From an uncultured Spirochaetaceae bacterium (GTDB taxonomy: Bacteria > Spirochaetota > Spirochaetia > Sphaerochaetales > Sphaerochaetaceae), in contig CALXLT010000033.1 in NCBI GenBank assembly GCA_944389275.1, positions 62,001 to 126,000 of the forward strand: 64,000 nt of DNA, given 5' to 3'. The notes beneath the pieces are model-generated. The model had not been told where the DNA came from. It worked only from the letters and a program-made list of their open reading frames with translations, and did no database searches. Position numbers and translations under genes: made by a program. This document shows positions 9,007 to 17,551 of the stretch, one piece after another (positions within the stretch are counted from its first letter, which is position 1; each line of letters opens with the position of its first letter).

Positions 9007-10941
9007 TCAGAGTCCGAGCGAAAAAGCGGCCTTGAGCACAGCCTCGCGATCAGGGAAGACAGAAGACTCGAGCTCCTTCGACACCGGAACCGGCATATCA
9101 AGGGCGGATACAAGCCGTGCATCCACCTTCATGCCCAGTCCTGAGATGACCCTGAGCACGGATTCCCCGACAGAGCCGGGAAGCGGGGTATCCTGGACTA
9201 TGAGGGCCTTTCCTATCCTTCTATAAGCTCTCGCTATCGCATCCTCATCAAGGGGATGGATCGTCGCGAGATCCAGGAACGTGATCCTATTACGGTACTC
9301 GGAAAGGGCCTTCCACGCTGTCTGGAAGGCGTGGGAGTACGAGATCACCAGGAAATCGCTGCCGCTGCCGCGCACGATCGCCCTTCCTGGCGGGATGATA
9401 TCATCAGAGTCTCCGATCTCCCCTTCTTCCCCATAAAGGGCCTTATGCTCTATGAAGACAACAGGATCGGAAGAGAGCGCCGCGCCTTTCAGGAGAGCCT
9501 TCGCAGAACGCGCGTCGGACGGGGCCATCACGATAAGGCCCGGGACGCGGAACATGTTCTCCAGGGACTGCGTATGCTGCGCGCCATGTCCTGTTCCCCC
9601 TCCCATCGGGGCGCGGAGGATCATAGGGCATGAAAGCTGCCCGCCTGACATGAAGCGAAGCTTCGACGCGTGGTTTATCATGGCATCGGAGGCAAGGGTG
9701 GAGAAATCGCCATACATAAGCTCGGCTATCGGATGCTCCCCCATCGCGGCGGCCCCAACGGCCATATCGGTGAATGCCTCCTCGGAGACTGGCGTCTCCA
9801 ATATCTGTCCAGGAAACCTTCTATAGAGGTCGCCCGTAACGCCGAAGCATCCGCCGTACTCCCCTATATCCTCGCCCATGAGGAATGAGGAGGGGTCTGT
9901 GGAGAATATCTCGCTTATAGCCTCCCTTATAGCCTCCCTGTACGTGCCGCGATGCGTCTTGCCGCTTTCACGGGCAGCTGCAGAGGAGATTGATTGGGAG
10001 GAGAGCGCCGAGAGCTCCTCTGCGGACAGGACCTCATCCTTGCTTCTCAAAGCTTCATCCATTGCAGAGCGGACAGCCATATGGGCTTCCTCATCAGCCT
10101 TCCTTATGTCCTCAGCGGAAAGGATGCCCTCCCTGACAAGGCGCTCGGAGAAGCGCGCTATAGGATCCCTTTCCCTCCAGGCCTCCTCCTCTTCCCTTGT
10201 CCTGTATATATTGCGGTCGGACCTGCTATGCCCGCACATCCTGTATGTCTCAAGCTCGATGAAATACGGGCGATGGCTTCCTGTTATATATTCCTTGGCG
10301 TTCCTTACCGCGGAATACACTGCCATGATATCGTTGCCATCGACCTTCGAGGATCCGATCGAGTACCCCGCGGCACGCTTATAGATCGAATCTGTGGATA
10401 TCATGCGCGAGGCTGAGGCGGACATGCCATAGTGGTTGTTCTCGAGGACGAAAAGGAGGGGAAGGTCCCAGATCGATGCCATGTTCATCATCTCGTGCAG
10501 CGTACCGCGCGACGCGGCGCCGTCTCCGAAGACAGCCACGGCTATGTTCGGCTTCCCCTGCCGCTTCATGGCAAGCGCCACGCCGCCGGCGATGGCAATG
10601 CCGGAGCCAACAACGGCGGAGGAGCCGAGGTTGCCATGCTCCATATCTGTCATATGCATGGAGCCTCCGATCCCGCGGCAAAGGCCATGCCGTGAGCCAA
10701 GGATCTCCGAGAAGAAGCGGAAAAGCGAGGAGCCACGGCCTATGTTATAGCCATGGCAGCGGTGTGTAGGCACGACAACGTCCCCATCCTCGAGGGCCAT
10801 GCACACGCCTATATGGCTCGCTTCCTGCCCTATCGAGAGATGGTATGTCCCCCATACGAGGTCCTTTGAGGCAAGCTCCTCGATGCCCTCTTCCGCATAG
10901 CGTGAGGTTAGCATAAGGGAAAGAGCCTTGCGATGATCCAT
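9007..10941 (-). CDS. Fused alpha-beta E1 component of a 2-oxoacid or acetoin dehydrogenase
   Basis: A 644-residue fusion of the two E1 chains that are usually separate genes. The alpha half (about 1-300) holds the thiamine diphosphate motif GDGAASRGTLHEMMNMAS ending at ENNHYGMS, the HRCHGYN element and the GGSMHMTD segment. The beta half starts near 330 (FLMGEDIGEYGG) and ends with the transketolase C-terminal domain. These enzymes decarboxylate pyruvate, branched-chain 2-oxoacids or acetoin and pass the acyl group to a lipoyl E2. No E2, E3 or lipoate gene is present here, so the substrate and partner are unknown. A fused form is known in some bacteria. Confidence 0.88.
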   Translation of the reverse strand: MDHRKALSLMLTSRYAEEGIEELASKDLVWGTYHLSIGQEASHIGVCMALEDGDVVVPTHRCHGYNIGRGSSLFRFFSEILGSRHGLCRGIGGSMHMTDMEHGNLGSSAVVGSGIAIAGGVALAMKRQGKPNIAVAVFGDGAASRGTLHEMMNMASIWDLPLLFVLENNHYGMSASASRMISTDSIYKRAAGYSIGSSKVDGNDIMAVYSAVRNAKEYITGSHRPYFIELETYRMCGHSRSDRNIYRTREEEEAWRERDPIARFSERLVREGILSAEDIRKADEEAHMAVRSAMDEALRSKDEVLSAEELSALSSQSISSAAARESGKTHRGTYREAIREAISEIFSTDPSSFLMGEDIGEYGGCFGVTGDLYRRFPGQILETPVSEEAFTDMAVGAAAMGEHPIAELMYGDFSTLASDAMINHASKLRFMSGGQLSCPMILRAPMGGGTGHGAQHTQSLENMFRVPGLIVMAPSDARSAKALLKGAALSSDPVVFIEHKALYGEEGEIGDSDDIIPPGRAIVRGSGSDFLVISYSHAFQTAWKALSEYRNRITFLDLATIHPLDEDAIARAYRRIGKALIVQDTPLPGSVGESVLRVISGLGMKVDARLVSALDMPVPVSKELESSVFPDREAVLKAAFSLGL

Positions 10942-10963
10942 GCCTGCTACCGCCTTATTGGAG

Positions 10964-11458
10964 TCAGGGGATATATACCCCCTCTATGAATCCGGCATAC
11001 ATATGATGCCAGTCCCCATGAGGATAGAGCTTCGATATGCTCTCGTCAATCAATGTGCCTGCATCAAGAACCACATGCGCGGCCTTCCTGCATGTCATTA
11101 TGAGGTTTGCCTCCTCGAACGCGACGGTGCCATCCAGCCCTGTGGGGGTTATGCCAGCGCCCTTCGCCTTGTCCGTATCGGCCCCGGTGTGCGTGCCGCA
11201 GTAATCAAGGACGCCCTTCAGCTGCGGAGGGAAGAAAGAAAGCGAGAACATGCCGCTTCTTTCGAGAAAGCCTAATGTGTACCGGGATTCCCTCACGAAA
11301 ACGAAGGCTGCCGGCTGGTTCCATAGATACCCCAGGCCTCCCCACCCTGCAGTCATCGTATTCCATGTGTCATACGAGCCAGCCGTGAGAAGGAATGAAT
11401 CCTCGCCGATAACCGTGAACGGATTGAGCTCAAGCTGCCTGAAATCGATCTTCTGCAT
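10964..11458 (-). CDS. Flavin reductase-like FMN-binding protein
   Basis: A 164-residue protein of the FMN-binding split-barrel flavin-reductase group. LLTAGSYDTWNTMTAGWGGL near residue 25 is the flavin-binding strand-turn, and FVFVRESRYTLGFLERSGMF follows the family pattern of a partner strand and R-Y-T. Family members bind FMN and reduce flavin or act in redox chemistry; the donor is unknown. Start supported by AAGGAGG seven bases upstream and a good promoter at 11482-11511. It lies 22 bp ahead of the E1 gene and could be cotranscribed with it. Confidence 0.87.
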   Translation of the reverse strand: MQKIDFRQLELNPFTVIGEDSFLLTAGSYDTWNTMTAGWGGLGYLWNQPAAFVFVRESRYTLGFLERSGMFSLSFFPPQLKGVLDYCGTHTGADTDKAKGAGITPTGLDGTVAFEEANLIMTCRKAAHVVLDAGTLIDESISKLYPHGDWHHMYAGFIEGVYIP

Positions 11459-11481
11459 GATCTTACCTCCTTATGCCTAAG

Positions 11482-11511
11482 ATTATAAGATTGGTTGGAT
11501 GTCCTTTTCAA
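11482..11511 (-). promoter_or_regulatory. Sigma-70-type promoter for the flavin-reductase gene
   Basis: On the minus strand, TTGAAA (11506-11511) and TATAAT (11482-11487) are separated by 18 bp. The -10 box is a perfect consensus and lies about 20 bp ahead of the start codon. Confidence 0.7.
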
Positions 11512-11551
11512 ATGGAAAGCATTCCGATAGACTGATGGGCAGGAGAATGTC

Positions 11552-12106
11552 ATGGCAGATAACCCACATCTTGCAAAGGATCTCAGGCGCATCCTCATAG
11601 ACGAGGAGACAATCGCGAAGCGGGTGCAGGAGCTCGCGGACGAGATCAATGAGAAGTACAAGGACTCAGAGGAGCCCCTGATACTCGTAGGAGTCCTCAA
11701 GGGCTCGTTTATTTTCCTGGCAGACCTCTCGCGCCGCCTCACGATTCCTCATATCGTTGACTTCATCGCTATCTCATCGTATGGGAAGAAGGGAGACAAG
11801 AGAGGAGAGGTAAGGCTTCTGATGGACACAAGGGAGAACCTCGCGGGGCATGATGTCCTGATAGTCGAGGATATCCTGGACAGCGGCTCGACCCTCAGCT
11901 ACCTTATCCGGACATTCGGCGCGAGGAGCACGAAATCAGTCTCAACCGCTGTCTTCCTGGATAAGCCAGCCAGGCACGAGGTCGATATAGACATCCAGTT
12001 CAAAGGCTTTGAGATCCCTGATGTATGGGTCGTGGGCTATGGGCTTGATTATAAGGAAAGGCACAGGACGCTGCCTTACATCGCAGAGATGATCCCGGAG
12101 AACTAA
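11552..12106 (+). CDS. hpt: Hypoxanthine phosphoribosyltransferase
   Basis: A 184-residue enzyme that converts hypoxanthine (and usually guanine) with PRPP to IMP or GMP. The PRPP-binding signature DVLIVEDILDSGSTL lies at residues 101-115, the LKGSFIFLADL loop at 49-59 and the base-contacting VGYGLDYKERHR near the end. Length matches bacterial Hpt. It is the first gene of a three-gene purine operon with a second phosphoribosyltransferase 4 bp later and purA. Its promoter shares the 93-bp gap with the divergent flavin-reductase gene. Confidence 0.95.
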   Translation: MADNPHLAKDLRRILIDEETIAKRVQELADEINEKYKDSEEPLILVGVLKGSFIFLADLSRRLTIPHIVDFIAISSYGKKGDKRGEVRLLMDTRENLAGHDVLIVEDILDSGSTLSYLIRTFGARSTKSVSTAVFLDKPARHEVDIDIQFKGFEIPDVWVVGYGLDYKERHRTLPYIAEMIPEN

Positions 12107-12110
12107 GATC

Positions 12111-12677
12111 ATGGACGAGAAATTCTACGTTAGCTATAACACGGTGCACAAGCTCATCAAGAGCCTTGCGAAGAGAATCGAGGATTCCGGATTCGATCCG
12201 GACGTTATCGTTGCGATCGGGTCCGGCGGCTTCATACCGGCCAGGATAATAAAGACATTCATCCACCGCCCGATATACGCAGTCGGCATATCCTATTACG
12301 GCATGGACCATAAGCACAGGGAGCATCCGACGAAAATCCAGTGGATCGATGAGGTGCAGGAGCAGCTCAGGGGCAAGAAGGTCCTGCTGATCGATGAGGT
12401 CGATGACACAAGGGCCACGCTCGCATACTGCGTCGGCGAGCTTCTTTCCTACCAGCCGGAGGAGATCGCGGTGCTCGTGCTCCACAACAAGCTGAAGAAG
12501 AAGGACGTGGAGTTCCCGCCTGAGATCAAGAGATACTACCCTGCCCTCGAGATCGAGGATATGTGGATAAAATACCCTTGGGACGCTGAGGATATAGAGG
12601 AGCATACAAGGCTCGAGAAGGAAATGATCGAAGAGATGAGAAAGCAGGGAAAGGAGATCTTCAATGGCATCATATAA
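12111..12677 (+). CDS. Second purine phosphoribosyltransferase, yeast/archaeal HPT1-like
   Basis: A 188-residue type I phosphoribosyltransferase. The PRPP loop is VLLIDEVDDTRATL (residues 91-104), in which DEVDDTRAT replaces the ED-(I/T)-xD-(T/S)-G-T pattern of ordinary Hpt. This variant, and the short AIGSGGFIPARII element at 35-47, are typical of xanthine/guanine or hypoxanthine PRTases of the fungal and archaeal HPT1 group. It probably salvages xanthine, guanine or hypoxanthine, complementing the hpt product 4 bp upstream. The last 14 bp overlap purA, so the three genes are translated together. Exact base preference cannot be read from sequence. Confidence 0.85.
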   Translation: MDEKFYVSYNTVHKLIKSLAKRIEDSGFDPDVIVAIGSGGFIPARIIKTFIHRPIYAVGISYYGMDHKHREHPTKIQWIDEVQEQLRGKKVLLIDEVDDTRATLAYCVGELLSYQPEEIAVLVLHNKLKKKDVEFPPEIKRYYPALEIEDMWIKYPWDAEDIEEHTRLEKEMIEEMRKQGKEIFNGII

Positions 12678-13944
12678 TGTAAATGCAGTAGTAGGCGTGC
12701 AGTGGGGCGATGAAGGCAAGGGACGCATCGTCGATTACCTTGCCTCCGACGCGGAGCTCGTCATCCGCTTCCAGGGCGGAGACAACGCGGGCCATACGGT
12801 AATAAACGAATACGGCAAGTTCGGCCTCCATATACTTCCGTCCGGCGTGTTCAATCCTGAGACCATGAACATCGTTGGAGCTGGCACGGTCGTCAACTTC
12901 GACAGGATGAAGGAAGAGATGAACAACATCAAGAAGAGCGCCGGCCTTGATATCGACAACGTGTTCATCGATGAGAGGGCGCATATCATCATGCCATACC
13001 ACATGGCGCTTGATGGAGCCGAGGAAGGCAAGAGAAGCGAGAAGGACAAGATCGGGACGACGAAGAGAGGCATCGGCCCCTGCTACTCCGACAAGGCCGC
13101 GAGGATCGGCATCAGGGCCGCGGATATCATGGATCCTGAGACGCTTGAGAAGAGGCTTTCGGCAGTGGTTCCCAAGAAGAACAGGGAGCTTGAGTACTAT
13201 GGCCTCGAGACCGTGAAGCTTGAGGACATGCTCGCCCTCGCGGAGAAATGGAGGAATGAGTTCGGCGATCATATCATCGATACCCTCCCGATAATCCGCG
13301 ACGCTGTCGAGGAAGGGAAGAAGATCCTCCTCGAAGGCCAGCTCGGTATCATGAGGGACAACGACTGGGGCATCTACCCATACTCCACATCCTCCAATCC
13401 GACCGCTGCGGGAGCCTGCAACGGAGCCGGCATCCCTCCACGCGCGATCACGAAGGTCGTGGGAGTCGCGAAGGCCTATTCCACATCGGTCGGCGGAGGC
13501 CCGTACATGACAGAGCTCTTCGATGCCGATGGCGAGAAGCTCAGGGATATCGGGCACGAGTATGGCGTCACGACAGGCCGCCCAAGGCGCTGCGGATGGT
13601 TCGACGCGGTGGCTGCTGACTATGCATGCTACATGAACGGCATCACCGATATCGCCCTCACGAAGCTCGATGTGCTAGACACGTTCGAGAAGATCAAGGT
13701 CTGCACAGGCTATATGATCGATGGCGAATACTACAGCAACCTCCCGGAGACAAGGCTCCAGGACAGGGCGAAGCCTATCTACGAGGTCTATGATGGCTGG
13801 ATGTGCGACACGACAGGCTGCAGGACCTGGGATGAGCTGCCTGAGAAGGCAAAGACATACATCCTCGCGCTCGAGAGCCTTATGCACACGCATATCACAT
13901 ATGTATCGGTAGGTCCGGAAAGGAACCAGCTGATCATAAGATAA
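12664..13944 (+). CDS. purA: Adenylosuccinate synthetase
   Basis: A 426-residue GTP-dependent ligase that joins IMP and aspartate, the first of two steps to AMP. The N-terminal GTP-binding motif WGDEGKG (residues 14-20) and the next loop GGDNAGHTVINEYGKFG are intact, as is the catalytic Asp of GDEGKG. Length matches the family. It overlaps the upstream phosphoribosyltransferase by 14 bp and ends at a bidirectional terminator. purB, which performs the next step, is 3.6 kb further on in the same orientation. Confidence 0.97.
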   Translation: MASYNVNAVVGVQWGDEGKGRIVDYLASDAELVIRFQGGDNAGHTVINEYGKFGLHILPSGVFNPETMNIVGAGTVVNFDRMKEEMNNIKKSAGLDIDNVFIDERAHIIMPYHMALDGAEEGKRSEKDKIGTTKRGIGPCYSDKAARIGIRAADIMDPETLEKRLSAVVPKKNRELEYYGLETVKLEDMLALAEKWRNEFGDHIIDTLPIIRDAVEEGKKILLEGQLGIMRDNDWGIYPYSTSSNPTAAGACNGAGIPPRAITKVVGVAKAYSTSVGGGPYMTELFDADGEKLRDIGHEYGVTTGRPRRCGWFDAVAADYACYMNGITDIALTKLDVLDTFEKIKVCTGYMIDGEYYSNLPETRLQDRAKPIYEVYDGWMCDTTGCRTWDELPEKAKTYILALESLMHTHITYVSVGPERNQLIIR

Positions 13945-13957
13945 CGTGAAGCCTATC

Positions 13958-13989
13958 AGGAGGGCCGGAGGAATCCGGTCCTTCTTATT
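13958..13989. terminator. Bidirectional terminator between purA and lacI-type gene
   Basis: A 12-bp stem (13958-13969 with 13974-13985) closes a GGAA loop. It is flanked by T-rich sequence on the plus strand (CTTCTTATTT). The stem reaches the stop codon of the convergent lacI-type gene. Confidence 0.8.
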
Positions 13990-14968
13990 TCCTTGTGCTT
14001 TCCCTGATCACAAGGGAGAACGGAAGCTCTATGCGGCGCTCTGGCACCTTGCCCTTCATAGCGCTTTCCAGCATGCGCACGCACTCTGCGGACATGGCGC
14101 TGAGGCTGGTGTCGACAGATGAGATAGATGGAGTCGATATAACCGAATAAAGGGAGTTGTCCACACCGAAGACAGAGACCTCGCCTGGTATGTCTATCCC
14201 CTTGGAAAGAAGGGCCCTCACCCCGCCGGCTGCAAGTATATCCATTGAATAGATGATGGCATCGGGATGGCTCTCGGCAAGAAGCGCGAGCGTCGCCTCC
14301 TCTCCTCCTTCGAATGAATCCACGGTATCGCGGAAGACGCACTCAAGGCCAAGCGCGGAAGATGCGCTAACGACGCCTTCCTTCTTCAGCCTGTTGGAGG
14401 GAGTGTCATTCGCGTTTATGTATGCCAGGCTGCGGCATCCCGTCGAGGCAAGATACCTCACGGCGCTCTCCATGCCCGCCTTGTCGGCAGCCGCGACAGT
14501 ATAGGCGTTGCCAAGCGGAAGCTCCCCGTTCTCCATGACGATAGGGGTATTGGGCATATATGTGGATACAGCCTCCGCAACCGCTTCGGATGAGAATGAC
14601 GAGCCGATGAAGACAGCCCCGTCGACACGGCGTGATGAGAGCATCCGGACAGCCTCCCTCTTGCTCTCATCGCTCACGCCAGCGTTCATGATGATCGAGC
14701 AGTATCCCCTCTTCTGGAACTCCTCGACCATCACGTAAGCACCTTCGGTATAGTGCTGGTTACGGATATCGGAGACAAGGATGCCGATGAGCATGCTGCT
14801 TCGCTTCTTCAGCGCCCTGGCATTCTCACTCAGCTCAAAGCCCTCCGCCCTGGCTATGGCCAGGATCCTCTTCCTTGTCCCCTCGCTTATGCCAGGCTGC
14901 CCGTTCAGCACCCTCGAAACGGTGCTGCCGGCAACCCCGGCCTTCTTAGCGATATCGTATATCGTCAC
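13985..14968 (-). CDS. LacI-family transcriptional regulator
   Basis: A 327-residue repressor with a LacI helix-turn-helix at the N-terminus (TIYDIAKKAGVAGSTVSRVL, residues 2-21), the hinge after about residue 50, then a periplasmic-binding-protein-like effector domain with the MLIGILVSDIRNQHY strand and SVFGVDNSLYS near the end. The start codon is GTG and comes directly after the stop of the cyclase gene, so both genes are one operon. A 14-bp perfect palindrome in the operon's promoter region is the probable operator, implying autoregulation. The effector is unknown. Confidence 0.94.
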   Translation of the reverse strand: MTIYDIAKKAGVAGSTVSRVLNGQPGISEGTRKRILAIARAEGFELSENARALKKRSSMLIGILVSDIRNQHYTEGAYVMVEEFQKRGYCSIIMNAGVSDESKREAVRMLSSRRVDGAVFIGSSFSSEAVAEAVSTYMPNTPIVMENGELPLGNAYTVAAADKAGMESAVRYLASTGCRSLAYINANDTPSNRLKKEGVVSASSALGLECVFRDTVDSFEGGEEATLALLAESHPDAIIYSMDILAAGGVRALLSKGIDIPGEVSVFGVDNSLYSVISTPSISSVDTSLSAMSAECVRMLESAMKGKVPERRIELPFSLVIRESTRK

Positions 14969-15655
14969 TTACTCAGAGAACTCCTTGATGCCCTCGATGG
15001 CATATGCCCTGACAGGACTGGAATCGAGGCCGATGATCGGAAGCGGTGAGTAGGACATGAAGAATACCTTCTTCTCGAGCAGCTCAAGGTTCTTGAGGAC
15101 CTCGATGAACACGATGTTGTGGGCAAGGAGGATATCGTGGAAAGGCTTGACGTCCTCGTTGCAGTTCTCGATGGAGACACCGTCACCGAAGCCGACAGCC
15201 TTCGCGTGGTGGTCAAGGAACCACTGCGCTGTCTCGCCGTTGACGAAGAGCCTCTTATCCTCTTCCGTGTTCGTCTTAGGCGTGAACGGAGTGAGCTTGT
15301 AAGGGCTGTCGATGACGACGATCGTATCGTCCTTCATAAGCGGAAGGCAGTACTTATCGAGCATCTCTGCCGTGATATGGCTATTAGGCTCAGCCTCGAT
15401 GTTCACATAGATGGCGCGGCCCATGAATGTCGTGAGAGGGACCTCCGCGACGCTTGGCCAGTTGTCATCGTGATGATAAGGGCACTCGGCATGTGTACCG
15501 AGATGGCTCATCAGGTCCATGTTGGTATGGAAATCAGGGATAGCTCCGCCCGTGTTGAAGCGGAAAAGCTTGCATCTCCTTGTCTCAGTAGCTGGATCAA
15601 GGATCTTCGAGAGATCGATTACCCTAAGGTCTCCCATCTTATATACAGCATCCAT
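14969..15655 (-). CDS. Cyclase family (kynurenine-formamidase-like) metal hydrolase
   Basis: A 228-residue protein of the cyclase family, metal-dependent hydrolases that include kynurenine formamidase and isatin hydrolase. The family motif HLGTHAECPYHHDD (about residues 55-70) supplies the metal-binding His/Asp residues. The chosen ATG at 15655 has an AAGGAG site six bases ahead; an in-frame ATG at 15694 would overlap the operator and has no ribosome site. It is followed directly by the LacI-type regulator. The substrate is not known; tight coupling with a sugar-type repressor suggests a carbohydrate-linked or aromatic substrate, but this is only inference. Confidence 0.87.
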   Translation of the reverse strand: MDAVYKMGDLRVIDLSKILDPATETRRCKLFRFNTGGAIPDFHTNMDLMSHLGTHAECPYHHDDNWPSVAEVPLTTFMGRAIYVNIEAEPNSHITAEMLDKYCLPLMKDDTIVVIDSPYKLTPFTPKTNTEEDKRLFVNGETAQWFLDHHAKAVGFGDGVSIENCNEDVKPFHDILLAHNIVFIEVLKNLELLEKKVFFMSYSPLPIIGLDSSPVRAYAIEGIKEFSE

Positions 15656-15689
15656 GTCTTTCTCCTTCGCAATCGGTTTCCAATGCTTC

Positions 15690-15703
15690 TGCAATCGATT
15701 GCA
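15690..15703. promoter_or_regulatory. LacI-type operator
   Basis: TGCAATCGATTGCA is a perfect 14-bp palindrome with the central CG typical of LacI/GalR operators. It lies directly downstream of the -10 box at about +5 to +18 of the cyclase-lacI operon, where bound repressor would block transcription. A weaker related site (GCAATCGGTTTCC) lies at 15669-15681. Confidence 0.8.
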
Positions 15704-15714
15704 CTAACATCTGC

Positions 15715-15743
15715 ACTATACTTCAGGCATTCATGGCTGTCAA
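15715..15743 (-). promoter_or_regulatory. Sigma-70 promoter of the cyclase-lacI operon
   Basis: On the minus strand TTGACA (15738-15743) and TATAGT (15715-15720) are spaced by 17 bp, close to the ideal consensus. The LacI-type operator lies immediately downstream. Confidence 0.82.
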
Positions 15744-15835
15744 GGAAAACATGAGCGCGGCATTGAAAGCCGACAATGGTGCTTGACCCGCAGGCGAATC
15801 GCAAAGAACATATGGGAAGGACTAGGAGGTCTGAT

Positions 15836-17455
15836 ATGAAGAACATAAGGAAGCTCGCTGCAATAGCAGTGCTGGCGGTGTTTGCTCTTTCCGCCATCTT
15901 CGCCACTGGCCTGCCCTATGAGGGAAAGACAGTGATACTCCACTCAAACGATGTACATGGCGCGATTGCGCAGTACGCGAACATCGCTGAGCTGAGGAAC
16001 AGATACGAGGCAGAGGGTGCGGAGGTGATACTCGTCGACGCCGGCGACTTCAGCCAGGGAACGACGTACGTAAGCACATCAAAGGGCCTGGATGCGATCA
16101 CGATGATGAATGCGGTCGGCTATGATATCGCGACGCTCGGCAACCATGAGTTCGACTACGGCTACGCCCAGCTCAGGGAGAATCTGGATAAGGCTGAGTT
16201 CCTAGTGGTCTGCGCCGATGTCTTCGCTGAGGACGGCAGCACGATCTACCCGGCATCAGCTGTCATCACGACCGAGGGCGGCGTGAGCATCGGATTCGTC
16301 GGATTCGAGACACCAGAGGCCCAGACAAAGGCGAACCCCGCGCTTATCAAGGGACTCAGGTTCGCATCCGGCGATGAGCTCTATGCGATCGCGCAGGAGA
16401 ACATCGACGCGCTGAAGGCAGAGGGCGTGGATCTCGTCATCGCGCTCTCGCACCTTGGAGTCGACGCTGAGTCCGAGCCGAACAGGTCCGTCGATCTCTA
16501 CGCCAACACGACCGGCTTTGACTTCATCATCGATGGCCACTCCCATACGGTCATGACCGAAGGCGAGAACGGCGAGCCTATCCAGTCAACGGGAACGGCA
16601 TTCGCCAATATCGGCGTAATCGTCATCGATAACGAGACAAAGGCAATCGAGGATAACTTCCTCCAGCCTGTAAGCCATGATGAGGACGGCACGACTGTCT
16701 ATGACATCCCGAACGACCCATCTGTCTCCGGCTACGCCCAGGAGATCATGGACAGGGTGAATGGCGAGTACAACATCGTATTCGCAGAGTCCCTGGTAGA
16801 CCTCAACGGCGAGAGGGATCCAGGCAACAGGACAGAGGAGACGAACCTCGGCTCCCTGATCGCGGATGCGATCACATGGACGGTCCTCAAGGATGAGGGA
16901 AGCCTCAAGGTAGACACGGCCAATGCGGTAGCTGTCGTGAACGGCGGAGGCATCAGGGCATCCATCGCGGCCGGCAGCATAACCAAGAAGGACGTGAACA
17001 CGGTCCTCCCGTTCGGCAACACGATAACGGTCGTATACGTGACAGGCGCGGAGCTTCTCGAGGCGCTTGAGGCATCGACATACTGCACTCCGACCGCGAT
17101 CGGAGGATTCCCGCAGGTTGCAGGCATCGAGTTCACTGTCGATACATCGAAGCCGTACGACAGCAATGCCGAGACATATCCTGCGTCGACATACTATGGG
17201 CCTGCTTCGATAAACAGGGTCACGATCAACAGCATCAACGGCAACCCATTCGATGAGGATGCCGTATACGCGGTCATAACCAACGACTTCATGGCAGCGG
17301 GCGGCGATACATACTATGCGTTCGCTTCCTCAACCGACAAGTTCGACACGGGCATCCCGCTTGATGAGGCTGTGATGGCGTTCATCACCGACAAGCTTGG
17401 AGGTGTCGTCGGCGAGGAGTATGCCGAGCCATTCGGACGCATCCACATAATCTAA
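15836..17455 (+). CDS. Exported 5'-nucleotidase / metallophosphoesterase
   Basis: A 539-residue bifunctional-type 5'-nucleotidase that removes phosphate from nucleotides outside the cytoplasm. It begins at the ATG at 15836, preceded by AGGAGGT; an upstream in-frame ATG at 15776 lacks this and adds a non-hydrophobic extension. A signal peptide covers residues 1-24. The calcineurin-like domain has SNDVHGAI, DAGDFSQG, GNHEFDYG and IDGHSHT; the C-terminal nucleotide-binding domain has NGGGIRASI and AAGGDTYYAF. It likely supplies nucleosides from extracellular nucleotides, in keeping with the purine salvage genes upstream. A strong terminator follows. Confidence 0.95.
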   Translation: MKNIRKLAAIAVLAVFALSAIFATGLPYEGKTVILHSNDVHGAIAQYANIAELRNRYEAEGAEVILVDAGDFSQGTTYVSTSKGLDAITMMNAVGYDIATLGNHEFDYGYAQLRENLDKAEFLVVCADVFAEDGSTIYPASAVITTEGGVSIGFVGFETPEAQTKANPALIKGLRFASGDELYAIAQENIDALKAEGVDLVIALSHLGVDAESEPNRSVDLYANTTGFDFIIDGHSHTVMTEGENGEPIQSTGTAFANIGVIVIDNETKAIEDNFLQPVSHDEDGTTVYDIPNDPSVSGYAQEIMDRVNGEYNIVFAESLVDLNGERDPGNRTEETNLGSLIADAITWTVLKDEGSLKVDTANAVAVVNGGGIRASIAAGSITKKDVNTVLPFGNTITVVYVTGAELLEALEASTYCTPTAIGGFPQVAGIEFTVDTSKPYDSNAETYPASTYYGPASINRVTINSINGNPFDEDAVYAVITNDFMAAGGDTYYAFASSTDKFDTGIPLDEAVMAFITDKLGGVVGEEYAEPFGRIHII

Positions 17456-17476
17456 GAAGGATACCTACAGGTACCT

Positions 17477-17509
17477 AAGGGCAGGGGCAGCGGTTCCCTG
17501 CCCTTTTTC
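17477..17509 (+). terminator. Rho-independent terminator after the 5'-nucleotidase gene
   Basis: AAGGGCAGGG (17477-17486) pairs with CCCTGCCCTT (17496-17505), followed by a T-run. Confidence 0.92.
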
Positions 17510-17551
17510 CAGCCATGGCGGAGATCGAGGCGTTAGGATATAATCAAGGCC

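Noticed and set aside
12670-13557. A 295-codon open frame antisense to purA
   Set aside because: It mirrors purA codon for codon, has no ribosome site and resembles no protein family; it is a by-product of GC-rich coding bias.
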